Positions 53,639 through 62,010 of a stretch of 64,000 bases of DNA are shown here, in pieces. Numbering within the stretch: position 1 is the first letter of the stretch; the number at the start of each line of letters is the position of its first letter. The DNA is from CAZUTO01 sp964623085 (GTDB lineage Bacteria; Pseudomonadota; Gammaproteobacteria; Pseudomonadales; GM7GCV1). The DNA is taken from assembly GCA_964623085.1 (NCBI GenBank), contig CAZUTO010000006.1:1-64000 (forward strand), given 5' to 3'. The notes under the pieces are model-generated. The model had not been told where the DNA came from. It saw nothing but the letters and a program-made list of their open reading frames with translations, and ran no database searches. Position numbers and translations under genes: made by a program.

Positions 53639-54742
53639 CTAATTTCGTTCTGTAATCACGCCTTGTTTCACGTGAAACATTTTTTTATCAACACCGCTGG
53701 GCGCTGCCAATTCCCAATCTTGATCTACGGCCGTGAGGAAAACTTGCGACCCAGTGGCCAGTATCTCATTAATCGCTATCGCCTGATTCTTTTGGTCGAT
53801 CTCTGCTGCGAGATCATCAACCAATACGACACAGCAAGGCCTATCTGACAGCGCATTATACAGCCTTATTTGCGCTAACTTTAGCTTCAAACCCAAAAGC
53901 TTTTTCTGGCCTCGCGAAAACGTTTCTTTTGCCGGCTTTCCGTCTAAATCTAAGGACAAATCAAACCGATGAGCGCCTTGGCGTAATCGACCCTCCCGCA
54001 AATCACGGGCACGAGACTCTTCCAACACCGCCGCATAAGTCTTATCTGCCGACCAGCCTTTCTGGAAGCGCAGCTCCGGCTGGCCACCAAAAATCTCCCT
54101 GTTCGCCTCTGAATCGAACGATGACGCCATCTCAGCTTGTAAATCGACTAAATGGTCCGCTCGCATCCTCGCTATCGCCTCAGAAGCCTCAACCAGCGCC
54201 GGCTGCCAATGGCTTAACTCTTTTACTTTCCCTTCACGGAGAAGCCTGTTCCAATAGGAAACGAGCTTTCGATGCTTTTTCCAAAGAGGGTAAAACTCAT
54301 GTTTCACGTGAAACATTCCCCAATCAAAGAACTTTCGTCGCTCTACTGGGCCGCCTTCTACTAAGTCGAAAATAGACGCATCGATGATCTGAAGCGGAAA
54401 CCGTCGAACCAGCTTTGTCGCGCGCACATCCTCGCCATTCAACCTAAATCTAGGTGGCTGGCGAGAAACCAGCTGTGCCGCCAAGTGTTGTTTGCCAGAC
54501 ATTACGCCGCCATCGGGCGCTAACTCTCCGCGAACAAGGTATCCGTCTTCTCCCTGCGAAATCAATTGCCTGCCATGGCGCGTACGAAAAGAGCGCCCGG
54601 CAAGCAGCGCGCTCAAAGACTCAAGAAAGGTTGTTTTTCCCGACGCATTTTCGCCCACCAAAACGACAAGAGAGGCATCTGTATCTACAGATGCCTCTCT
54701 TATTACACGAAAATTTTCTATGTTAAGACGCGTAACTCGCAA
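53639..54742 (-). CDS. recF: DNA replication and repair protein RecF
   Basis: RecF helps load RecA at single-stranded gaps. The 367-residue SMC-like ATPase has Walker A GENASGKTTFLES near residue 30, the FDWGMFHVKHEFYPLW region near residue 139, the signature SRGQKKLLGLKLKLAQ near residue 268 and Walker B VLVDDLAAEID. It starts with TTG at 54742, supported by AAGG just upstream and the standard start RVTRLNIENFR. The gene contains two parS palindromes in the same frame, so MFHVK occurs twice (near 143 and 355). The second lies in the C-terminal tail beyond the conserved fold. Confidence 0.95.
   Translation of the reverse strand: MRVTRLNIENFRVIREASVDTDASLVVLVGENASGKTTFLESLSALLAGRSFRTRHGRQLISQGEDGYLVRGELAPDGGVMSGKQHLAAQLVSRQPPRFRLNGEDVRATKLVRRFPLQIIDASIFDLVEGGPVERRKFFDWGMFHVKHEFYPLWKKHRKLVSYWNRLLREGKVKELSHWQPALVEASEAIARMRADHLVDLQAEMASSFDSEANREIFGGQPELRFQKGWSADKTYAAVLEESRARDLREGRLRQGAHRFDLSLDLDGKPAKETFSRGQKKLLGLKLKLAQIRLYNALSDRPCCVVLVDDLAAEIDQKNQAIAINEILATGSQVFLTAVDQDWELAAPSGVDKKMFHVKQGVITERN
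53664..53679. other. parS centromere-like site (perfect 16-bp palindrome)
   Basis: TGTTTCACGTGAAACA, a perfect palindrome identical to the chromosomal parS consensus bound by ParB. It lies in the 3' end of recF, about 4.4 kb from the dnaA-rpmH origin region. parA and parB are not in the window; in related genomes they lie beyond mnmG, which runs off the right edge. Confidence 0.92.
54300..54315. other. parS centromere-like site (perfect 16-bp palindrome)
   Basis: A second copy of TGTTTCACGTGAAACA, 636 bp from the first and in the same recF reading frame, encoding the conserved GMFHVKH segment. Two exact matches so close to the origin make a functional ParB-binding cluster very likely. Confidence 0.92.
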
Positions 54743-54856
54743 AAGCCTTGCTCGCCTTTAATTCTAAATGAAAGGCGCCTCTCCCTCTCCATGTACGACA
54801 AACGCCCAGAAACAAGCGTTCAAGAGAACTATCAGCAGGCTCAGCTAACAATAGCG

Positions 54857-55963
54857 TTATAGCCTCATCGGCATAATAACGTAGACACTGTTGTCATCAC
54901 TATCTTCCGCCTCTACCAGCGAGCTAGAGTTGCCATCATTAAGGCTAAACTTCACGCTCTCCGCCTTAATAGTGTTCAACACGTCCAGAACGTAACTGAC
55001 GTTAAAGCCAATCTCTAGGGCGCCGCCCTGGTATTGAACGCTTAGCTCTTCTTCTGCTTGCTCTTGCTCGGGATTGTTTGCTGTAATTTTAAGCACGCCA
55101 TCTTCGATTTGAACACGCACGCCACGATATTTTTCATTGGACAGAATAGCCGCGCGGTTAAAACTCTGACGCACGGCCTCTCGGTCTGCAACCATATATT
55201 TCGAAAGCCCCTTAGGAAGCACCCGCTCATAATCTGGGAACTTGCCATCTACCAACTTCGAGGTGAAGCGATAGCTATCTGTTTCTATACGAGCATGGTT
55301 AGCACCAAGATGAATGCGCGCTACAGCCTCTGTATCCGCCAAAAGACGCGACAACTCTAACACCCCTTTGCGAGGCAAGATAACCTGGTGTGCTTCTTTA
55401 GGCGCACCCTCAATACTCTCCGTAGTCATTGCCAAACGATGTCCATCTGTTGCTACCAGCCTTAAATGATCTGGAGACAACTCAAACAACATGCCGTTCA
55501 AATAGAACCGAACATCTTGTTGAGCCATAGAAAAGGCCGTTCGATCAATCAGCGTCTTTAGCTTGGCTTGCCCCATTTCAAAGCTCACCCCCGGCTCCCC
55601 CTCCTCTGCATTGGGGAAATCACTGGCTGGAAGGGTGCTCAGAGTGAAACGACTGCGGCCAGACGTGACCAGCATTCTCTCCCCGTCCAATTTAAACCCG
55701 ACCAAAGCATCTTCTTCTAAAGATTTTACGATATCTAACAACTTCCGCGCCGGAACAGTAACCTGACCGCTCTGTTCGACAGATTCGACCTTTGCCCTAC
55801 CCTGTATTTCTACCTCTAGATCTGTACCAGTAATGGAAAGTACGTCCCCATCCAGATTCAAAAGTGCATTTGAGAGTACCGGCAAGGTTTGTCGACGCTC
55901 AACAACTCCGGCAACAAGCTGAATGCCAGCAAGAATATCCTCTCTATTGATAGAAAATTTCAT
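54857..55963 (-). CDS. dnaN: DNA polymerase III sliding clamp (beta subunit)
   Basis: The beta clamp encircles DNA and tethers polymerase III. The 368-residue protein has the three clamp-fold repeats, beginning MKFSINREDILAGIQLVAGVVERRQTLPVLSNALL and ending with the conserved VYVIMPMRL tail that forms part of the partner-binding pocket. The ATG at 55963 gives the standard start; a TTG two codons upstream is less likely. It follows dnaA by 81 nt, and recF follows it after 114 nt. Confidence 0.97.
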   Translation of the reverse strand: MKFSINREDILAGIQLVAGVVERRQTLPVLSNALLNLDGDVLSITGTDLEVEIQGRAKVESVEQSGQVTVPARKLLDIVKSLEEDALVGFKLDGERMLVTSGRSRFTLSTLPASDFPNAEEGEPGVSFEMGQAKLKTLIDRTAFSMAQQDVRFYLNGMLFELSPDHLRLVATDGHRLAMTTESIEGAPKEAHQVILPRKGVLELSRLLADTEAVARIHLGANHARIETDSYRFTSKLVDGKFPDYERVLPKGLSKYMVADREAVRQSFNRAAILSNEKYRGVRVQIEDGVLKITANNPEQEQAEEELSVQYQGGALEIGFNVSYVLDVLNTIKAESVKFSLNDGNSSSLVEAEDSDDNSVYVIMPMRL

Positions 55964-56044
55964 GGACAAATAATCCTTGAGTAAAAACCTTAATGTTAAC
56001 TTTAAGTAATCTTATCGCGCCAAAGATTCGCCTGACATTTGTTG

Positions 56045-57556
56045 CTAGGTGCTCAAAATCCGATTCAAATTCTTGAGATCCTCGCGAATATCAGCACTGC
56101 TGTTTTCGAGCTCTTTGATCTTACGACAAGCGTGCAAAACAGTTGTATGGTCACGACCACCAAATGCATTCCCGATTTCCGGCAGGCTGTGGCTAGTCAG
56201 CTCTTTAGAAAGCGCCATAGCCACTTGACGAGGCCTCGCTAAAGACCGGTTGCGCTTCTTAGATAATAATTCATTCAGCTTAATCTTGTAGTATTCAGCG
56301 ATAACTTTCTGAATATTGTCGATAGTAACGAGGCGCTCCTGTAAAGCCAAAAGATCTTTGAGCGACTCTTTGATCAAATCAATCGAAATAGGCCGTCCAC
56401 TAAAATGCGCGTTGGCGACTACCCTTTTTAAAGCGCCTTCAAGCTCACGCACATTGGAGCGAATTCGCTCGGCTATAAAAAAGGCCGAGTCCGAATCAAG
56501 CTCCACATTAGCTGCCGCTGCTTTTTTCATCAAAATCGCCGCTCGTGTTTCTAATTCCGGCGGCTCCACAGAAACTGTCAGGCCCCAACCAAATCGAGAC
56601 TTCAATCGCTCTTCTAGGCCGTCTATTTCTTTTGGGTAGCGGTCGCAGGTAAAAATCATTTGCTGACCACCTTCAAGCAAACTATTAAAGGTATGAAAAA
56701 ACTCTTCCTGCGACCTGTCTTTCTTAGCAAAGAATTGAATATCATCAATTAATAGCGCATCAACACCACGGTAATAGTGCTTGAAGTCATTGATTGCGTT
56801 CAACTGTAGCGCCTTAACCATATCCGCTACGAATTTCTCCGAATGAAGATAAACTACTTTTGCACCCGGCTTATGATTTTTCAACTCGTTTCCCACGGCG
56901 TGCATCAGATGCGTTTTGCCAAGACCAACACCACCGTAAATAAAAAGCGGGTTGTACCCAGTGCCTGGGTTAAGCGCTACCTGCTTTGTTGCCGCCAAAG
57001 CCAGCTGATTAGATTTTCCTTCTACGAAACTAGAAAATGTGAAAATTGGATTCAGTGACGAGCCCTTATGCCCAACATCGGTATGGGAAGGAAGCTTCCT
57101 CTGTGCTCGATACGATACTTCTGGTGGCACATCATCCCTCTCCCCATTAATCGCATTCGGAAAAATATCTGGCTGAATAGGCCCATCCAAACTCGATGGC
57201 GCGACCGTCATTGGCTCTTGCTGATCTTGATAAAAATTGGCCGAAGGCTGTGCCGCCGCTAAAGAAGCAGCCTCCAGAGTATCTAGCCTCCAGCTTGTCT
57301 CGCTACGCCTGCTCGAGACCAGCTCCAACTTGATCTCTATAAATGAATTTCCGGCTTCCTCACCCATGAGCGTTTTAATACGATCAAAAAACTTTTGGCG
57401 AACCCAATCGAGAACAAATTTGTTCGGCGCAAGAAGACACAAACCGCCATCAACTTCCTCAAGCTGTAACGGGCGAATCCACGTATTAAATTGTTGCTCT
57501 GGCAGTTCCATTTGCAAGGAATCTGCACAGCGACTCCAGAATTGAGCTGCCGACAT
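56045..57556 (-). CDS. dnaA: Chromosomal replication initiator protein DnaA
   Basis: DnaA binds oriC and melts it to start replication. The 503-residue protein has domain I (about 1-85; FWSRCADSLQMELPEQQFNTWIRPL) and a variable linker to about 165. The AAA+ domain has Walker A GGVGLGKTHLMHA near residue 208 and Walker B ALLIDDIQFF. The C-terminal helix-turn-helix domain IV carries the DnaA-box-binding signature GRDHTTVLHACRKI. AGGAG five bases before the ATG at 57556 fixes the start. The promoter overlaps a DnaA box, suggesting autoregulation. Confidence 0.98.
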   Translation of the reverse strand: MSAAQFWSRCADSLQMELPEQQFNTWIRPLQLEEVDGGLCLLAPNKFVLDWVRQKFFDRIKTLMGEEAGNSFIEIKLELVSSRRSETSWRLDTLEAASLAAAQPSANFYQDQQEPMTVAPSSLDGPIQPDIFPNAINGERDDVPPEVSYRAQRKLPSHTDVGHKGSSLNPIFTFSSFVEGKSNQLALAATKQVALNPGTGYNPLFIYGGVGLGKTHLMHAVGNELKNHKPGAKVVYLHSEKFVADMVKALQLNAINDFKHYYRGVDALLIDDIQFFAKKDRSQEEFFHTFNSLLEGGQQMIFTCDRYPKEIDGLEERLKSRFGWGLTVSVEPPELETRAAILMKKAAAANVELDSDSAFFIAERIRSNVRELEGALKRVVANAHFSGRPISIDLIKESLKDLLALQERLVTIDNIQKVIAEYYKIKLNELLSKKRNRSLARPRQVAMALSKELTSHSLPEIGNAFGGRDHTTVLHACRKIKELENSSADIREDLKNLNRILST

Positions 57557-57630
57557 TTTTTCTCCTAACGTCTCTCTAACACCTAGAAAGAAGTCCACTA
57601 TTGCTGTGAAATACATCAACGCGAGGGCAA

Positions 57631-57662
57631 ATTATATACAGATCCGGCCACCTTTATCCACA
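57631..57662 (-). promoter_or_regulatory. dnaA promoter overlapped by a DnaA box
   Basis: The minus strand has a perfect TATAAT (57636-57631). The -35 region is covered by a perfect DnaA box, TTATCCACA at 57654-57662 on the plus strand. DnaA bound here would block RNA polymerase, the classic autorepression layout. The -35 hexamer itself is poor. Confidence 0.55.
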
Positions 57663-58080
57663 GCCGGCGACGCCAGACAAAAATGCACTAAAATAAAAAA
57701 CCCTATATGAATCAAACGCTTGAATAATGTCAACAAATCTGAGCTCGATGATGCCAACTGGAGAAATCAATTATTTGGGGCAACCTCCTGTGGATATCCT
57801 GTGCACTACCTTTGGGTTGCTTATGTGTAACTCATTTTTTTCATTCTTGGGCCTTAATCAAAGAAAAAAACTATGGGTTTTGTTTTTATGATAAGCAATA
57901 TTAATAGCGTGCGAAAACGAAAGTTACTACAAATGTTTCGTGCTCTTCGCGTTGCTTTTGGTCGGCCTCTGTTTTAGAATCGCGCACCCATTTTGGGTGG
58001 TTAGGTGTGAATAGATTCAAGCGGCCAAAGACGGATAGGCGCTTTAGGTCTCTCTATCACTGATCACATACAAAGTTTAC
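57640..58080. other. oriC: Probable chromosomal replication origin (oriC)
   Basis: The 536-nt interval between divergent dnaA and rpmH, the origin position in Pseudomonas. It holds a perfect DnaA box TTATCCACA at 57654-57662, a one-mismatch box TGTGGATAT at 57789-57797 (opposite strand) and a weaker TGTGAATAG at 58006-58014. An A+T-rich stretch at about 57830-57906 could serve as the unwinding element. Genes point away on both sides, as expected for leading-strand coding at an origin. Fewer clear boxes are visible than in well-studied origins, so exact limits are uncertain. Confidence 0.7.
57952..57980 (+). promoter_or_regulatory. Probable rpmH-rnpA promoter
   Basis: TTGCTT (57952-57957), a 17-nt spacer, then TAGAAT (57975-57980). 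The transcript would start near 57987, inside a perfect hairpin CACCCA/TGGGTG (57985-57999), about 105 nt before rpmH. Confidence 0.5.
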
Positions 58081-58092
58081 TGGATAATAATC

Positions 58093-58227
58093 ATGAAACG
58101 CACTTTTCAGCCAAGCAACCTGAAACGTAAACGCACACACGGATTCCGATCGCGAATGGCAACTGCCAATGGTCGTAAGGTTATTTCTCGACGACGAGCA
58201 AAAGGTCGCAAGCGCCTGTCTGTTTAA
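58093..58227 (+). CDS. rpmH: 50S ribosomal protein L34
   Basis: L34 is a small basic protein of the large ribosomal subunit. The 44-residue product begins MKRTFQPSNLKRKRTHGFRS and ends GRKRLSV, matching the family end to end. It is the first gene of the rightward rpmH-rnpA-yidD-yidC-mnmE transcript leaving the origin region. GGATAA-like sequence lies before the ATG; there is no strong Shine-Dalgarno. Confidence 0.97.
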   Translation: MKRTFQPSNLKRKRTHGFRSRMATANGRKVISRRRAKGRKRLSV

Positions 58228-58235
58228 TCAAACAG
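58220..58235 (+). terminator. Weak hairpin at the rpmH stop, possible attenuator
   Basis: CTGTTT/AAACAG with a 4-nt loop spans the rpmH stop codon and is followed by a short T-rich stretch. It could reduce read-through into rnpA, as attenuation at this place is known in E. coli. The stem is weak. Confidence 0.35.
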
Positions 58236-58291
58236 GCTTTCTACCACATAGCAGCTAACATCGATCTAACAACGGGGCGGATTGAAAGAGT

Positions 58292-58660
58292 GTGCAGCGT
58301 TTTTTCTTCCAACCCAAGCACCGCCTCCTAACTAAGCAAGACTTCAGTCAGGTTTTCGATCACTGTTCAGTGCGTATTGGGCGAGGCCCTATTCTGCTGC
58401 TTGCCTTGCCCAACAAATTGAACCACCCTAGGATCGGGCTAGTTTGCCGAAAAAAGTTTATTAAATCTGCGGTGGGTAGGAATCGATTTAAGCGCGTTGC
58501 GCGGGAGTGCTTTCGGCTTTCTCAACACGGTCTGCCTCCCCTTGATATTGTGGTACTGAATCGATCTGGCTCGGATACAATCAATAATGACCAACTGCAA
58601 AAACTGTTTGTCGACGCATTCGATGGGCTTGCCAAAAAAGCGGGGCGCATCAGTGAGTAA
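58292..58660 (+). CDS. rnpA: Ribonuclease P protein component
   Basis: RnpA is the protein partner of the RNase P ribozyme, which matures tRNA 5' ends. The 122-residue basic protein has the early RLLTKQDFSQVF segment, RIGLVCRKKFIKSAVGRNRFKRVARECFR (about 50-78), the family's RNR signature, and a downstream DIVVLNRSG strand. It starts with GTG at 58292. Its last codons overlap the yidD start. The order rpmH-rnpA-yidD-yidC is conserved widely. Confidence 0.95.
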   Translation: MQRFFFQPKHRLLTKQDFSQVFDHCSVRIGRGPILLLALPNKLNHPRIGLVCRKKFIKSAVGRNRFKRVARECFRLSQHGLPPLDIVVLNRSGSDTINNDQLQKLFVDAFDGLAKKAGRISE

Positions 58661-58904
58661 GCTGGCTGTTTCGTTTATGCTGTTGGTTATCAAGGCATAT
58701 CAATTTCTTATTAGCCCCTTACTCGGCAAGCGATGTAGGTTCCACCCTACATGTTCTGAATACTGCGCCCAAGCAATAACCAACAAAGGACTAGGAGCTG
58801 GGCTTTACCTAAGTATTCGAAGGCTCTTAAAATGCCACCCTTGGCATCCGGGTGGACTGGATCCAGTGCCTAAAAAAACCCACAACACCGCTTCTACTAA
58901 CTAA
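58653..58904 (+). CDS. yidD: Membrane protein insertion efficiency factor YidD
   Basis: YidD assists YidC-dependent insertion of inner-membrane proteins. The 83-residue product has the family core: an amphipathic helix LVIKAYQFLISPLLG, then RCRFHPTCSEYCAQAI with the conserved cysteines, and CHPWHPGGLDPVPKK. The GTG at 58653, overlapping the rnpA stop by 8 nt, gives the usual length; an ATG at 58677 would be too short at the N-terminus. It is 12 nt before yidC. Confidence 0.94.
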   Translation: MSKLAVSFMLLVIKAYQFLISPLLGKRCRFHPTCSEYCAQAITNKGLGAGLYLSIRRLLKCHPWHPGGLDPVPKKTHNTASTN

Positions 58905-58916
58905 CCGAAAACACAC

Positions 58917-60599
58917 ATGTTAAAAGATATCGATTGGATCAAGGCCTCACTGCTTGCGGGCATGGGAATATGCGTTCTGCTCCTTCTACGGGAGTGGGAT
59001 AATTTTTCACCGCCAAATAGCATTGATTACCCTGCTGCAGAAGGCCAACAAGGTATCGAGCCGACGGTGATTTCGCTCGACGACGAAACGCCTTTTAGTT
59101 CTCCGGCTCAGCCGCTACAGGACGTGGAAACCGCACCCTTGCAAACACCACAAAATGTGGCGGCAGCAATTTCATCCAATACGATAAAAATAAAGACCGA
59201 TGTGCTTGAGCTCGTTGTTGACCTTAATGGCGGTAACTTCATCCAAGCCGATCTTATAGAGTTCCATCAAGCACTAAATAACGACACGCCTTTTCGAATG
59301 CTGAGTCACTCAACGAGCCATACCTATGTTGCCAAAAGTGGATTGCTGCTAAATCAGGGACAAGCCTTCTCCCCGCTTAGCCCCAACTATCAAGCAAGCG
59401 CTGAAAGCTTTGAGCTAGCGCCAGGACAAGATAAGCTTATCGTTGAGCTAGTGAGCCAGACCGCCGATTTTCAACTCGTAAAACGACTAACCTTAAAGCG
59501 CGGTGATTATCTAATCGATGTCGAGCATCAACTCCAAAACAAGACGAATCAATCTTGGCAAGGCGCCCTCTTTGCACAGATAGATCGCGATGATTTGCGC
59601 CCGCCATCTAACACAGGCTTCGGCATGAAGCCTTACGTCGGTGCAGCAGTTACCCAGCCAGATGATCGATATAATAAAATCGACTTTGACGATATGGATG
59701 AGCCGTTAAATCCATCCAGCGTCGACACAGGCTGGGTCGCCCTACTCCAGCACTATTTTGTTTCCGCGTGGATTCCATCAAAGGATCAGTCTCTTAAATA
59801 TGAGCTGGGCCAATACGCAGGCAAAAACCTTTACTACCTTGGCTTTACCCAACCTGCTTTTGAGATACCTGCTGGCGGGCAAACGAACTTTGATGCTAGT
59901 TTTTACGTAGGACCAAAAGATCAATATCGCCTGCAAGAAATCTCGAATAACTTGGATCTGACCGTCGACTACGGATGGCTGTGGTGGGCAGCACAACCGC
60001 TCTACTGGGTATTGCAGAAAGTCCATAGCTTCACCGGCAACTGGGGCGTCGCCATTATTCTACTAACTTGCTTAATCAAGCTTTTGTTCTTCCCTCTTTC
60101 GGCCGCGAGCTACAAGTCTATGGCTCGCATGCGCAAACTGACGCCCAAAATGCAGGCATTAAAAGAGCGTTATGGAGACGACCGTCAGACGCTGTCACAA
60201 GAAACCATGAAGCTTTATCAAAAGGAAAAAGTAAACCCGCTTGGCGGCTGCTTACCGATTCTAATTCAAATGCCTATTTTTCTGGCGCTTTATTGGGTTC
60301 TCATCGAAGCTGTAGAGCTTCGCCATGCGCCTTTCATCGGCTGGATTCAAGATCTTTCCGCCAAAGATCCTTGGTACTTACTGCCTATTCTTATGGGGTT
60401 AAGCATGATGGTACAAATGCGTCTAAACCCTGCTCCGCCCGACCCTATGCAAGCCAAGGTCATGCAGTTTATGCCGATCATGTTTGCTGTAATGATGGCG
60501 TTCTTTCCCGCTGGCTTGGTGTTGTATTGGACCGTAAATAACCTACTCTCTATTACACAGCAATGGGTGATTACCCGACGTATAGAGGCTGGCGGTTAG
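58917..60599 (+). CDS. yidC: Membrane protein insertase YidC
   Basis: YidC inserts and folds inner-membrane proteins with or without SecYEG. The 560-residue protein has an N-terminal span (about 7-24), a large periplasmic beta-sandwich domain (about 60-345), and the conserved insertase core. The core includes NWGVAIILLTCLIKLLFFPLSAASYKSMARMRKLTPKMQALKERYGDD (about 372-420), the basic residue of the hydrophilic groove, then KEKVNPLGGCLPILIQMPIFLALYWVL. Length and layout are those of gram-negative YidC. Confidence 0.97.
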   Translation: MLKDIDWIKASLLAGMGICVLLLLREWDNFSPPNSIDYPAAEGQQGIEPTVISLDDETPFSSPAQPLQDVETAPLQTPQNVAAAISSNTIKIKTDVLELVVDLNGGNFIQADLIEFHQALNNDTPFRMLSHSTSHTYVAKSGLLLNQGQAFSPLSPNYQASAESFELAPGQDKLIVELVSQTADFQLVKRLTLKRGDYLIDVEHQLQNKTNQSWQGALFAQIDRDDLRPPSNTGFGMKPYVGAAVTQPDDRYNKIDFDDMDEPLNPSSVDTGWVALLQHYFVSAWIPSKDQSLKYELGQYAGKNLYYLGFTQPAFEIPAGGQTNFDASFYVGPKDQYRLQEISNNLDLTVDYGWLWWAAQPLYWVLQKVHSFTGNWGVAIILLTCLIKLLFFPLSAASYKSMARMRKLTPKMQALKERYGDDRQTLSQETMKLYQKEKVNPLGGCLPILIQMPIFLALYWVLIEAVELRHAPFIGWIQDLSAKDPWYLLPILMGLSMMVQMRLNPAPPDPMQAKVMQFMPIMFAVMMAFFPAGLVLYWTVNNLLSITQQWVITRRIEAGG

Positions 60600-60651
60600 G
60601 TTTTCTAGCGCCTTTTCCCTTTATTAAAGGTGGTTTAGAGGTGATTTTAAG

Positions 60652-62010
60652 GTGAGCAACTCAAACCAAGATACCATCGCCGCTATTGCCACAGCCCCTG
60701 GCAAAGGCGGCATCGGTATCGTGCGATTATCAGGGCCCCTTGCTCTTTCTATTGCTGGTGAGGTTTGCCAAAAACCCTTAGTTGCCAATCGTGCTTGCTT
60801 CCGAAAATTCTCGTTTGATCAGACACAGATCGATGAAGGCATAGCGATTTACTTTCCTGGGCCGCACTCCTTTACCGGCGAAGATGTCGTGGAGCTGCAA
60901 GCACACGGTGGCCCTGTGATTCTAAAAGTCCTGACCGAAGCCTGCATCAGCCTTGGTGCCCGAGCTGCTCGGGCCGGAGAGTTTTCCGAGCGCGCTTTCC
61001 TCAATGATCGTATGGACCTTACCCAAGCAGAAGCCATTGCTGATTTGATCAATGCGGGCACAAAAGCAGCCGCGCGAGCGGCTGTGCGCTCTTTAGATGG
61101 CGAGTTCTCAAAACATATCAACAAACTTCAACTGCAGCTCACCGAATTACGTGTTTTTGTGGAAGCTGCTATCGACTTTCCAGAAGAAGAAATTGATTTC
61201 CTGCTAGACGATGAGCTTCAAGCGCGTATAGCCGACTTAGAGAATCTCTTATCAACTACGATTCGCGATGCCAAGCGCGGCGCAATGATCAACGAAGGTG
61301 CAAAAATTGCCATCGTCGGCCGACCCAACGCTGGGAAATCCAGTTTGATCAATCGATTAACCCAACGCGATGTCGCTATTGTCACCGAGATTGCTGGCAC
61401 CACGCGAGATAGTATTGAACAACGTATAGAAATCGGCGGAGCGCCTATCACCCTAGTTGATACCGCTGGCCTAAATGACTCGCCAGACCAAGTAGAGAAA
61501 TTAGGCATTGATCGTTCCAAATTACATGCCGAAGAATCCGACATGCTATTGGTGCTCTTTGATAGTCATGCGTCCAAACTCGAATCGCCGGAACAACTAT
61601 TGGGGCAATACGCCAAGATCATATCGACCGATAAACCAACCCTATACGTTGCCAACAAGATAGACCTTAGTGGTCTTAAGCCCGGCGTTCAGAAAGAAAG
61701 CTCAAACGTTATTGGTGTTTCTGCCAATACCGGTTCTGGCATCGATGCGCTTTTTCAATCCATCGAAAACCAGTTAGATTTAGGTAGCGGAGAGCCTGCC
61801 TTTAGCGCTCGTTCTCGACACATCATCTCTTTGAAGCGCGCTTCTGGCGCTTTGCAAGAAGCCGTTTCCAATTTCAAAGCACAAAATAGTGGCGAACTTT
61901 TTGCAGAAGATCTTAGAGCAGTCCAGCTGACCCTCTCTGAAATAACGGGAAACCTATCCGCAGATGATCTTTTAGGCGAAATATTTTCTGGATTTTGTAT
62001 AGGAAAGTAA
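60652..62010 (+). CDS. mnmE: tRNA-5-carboxymethylaminomethyluridine modification GTPase MnmE
   Basis: MnmE works with MnmG to modify U34 of tRNAs reading split codon boxes. The 452-residue protein has the N-terminal tetrahydrofolate-binding domain (IAAIATAPGKGGIGIVRLSGP), a helical domain, and an inserted G domain with P-loop GRPNAGKSSLIN near residue 223, DTAGLND and NKIDLSG. The C-terminal CIGK motif is required for function. It starts with GTG at 60652 behind GAGGTG. Its partner mnmG lies 435 nt downstream. Confidence 0.96.
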   Translation: MSNSNQDTIAAIATAPGKGGIGIVRLSGPLALSIAGEVCQKPLVANRACFRKFSFDQTQIDEGIAIYFPGPHSFTGEDVVELQAHGGPVILKVLTEACISLGARAARAGEFSERAFLNDRMDLTQAEAIADLINAGTKAAARAAVRSLDGEFSKHINKLQLQLTELRVFVEAAIDFPEEEIDFLLDDELQARIADLENLLSTTIRDAKRGAMINEGAKIAIVGRPNAGKSSLINRLTQRDVAIVTEIAGTTRDSIEQRIEIGGAPITLVDTAGLNDSPDQVEKLGIDRSKLHAEESDMLLVLFDSHASKLESPEQLLGQYAKIISTDKPTLYVANKIDLSGLKPGVQKESSNVIGVSANTGSGIDALFQSIENQLDLGSGEPAFSARSRHIISLKRASGALQEAVSNFKAQNSGELFAEDLRAVQLTLSEITGNLSADDLLGEIFSGFCIGK

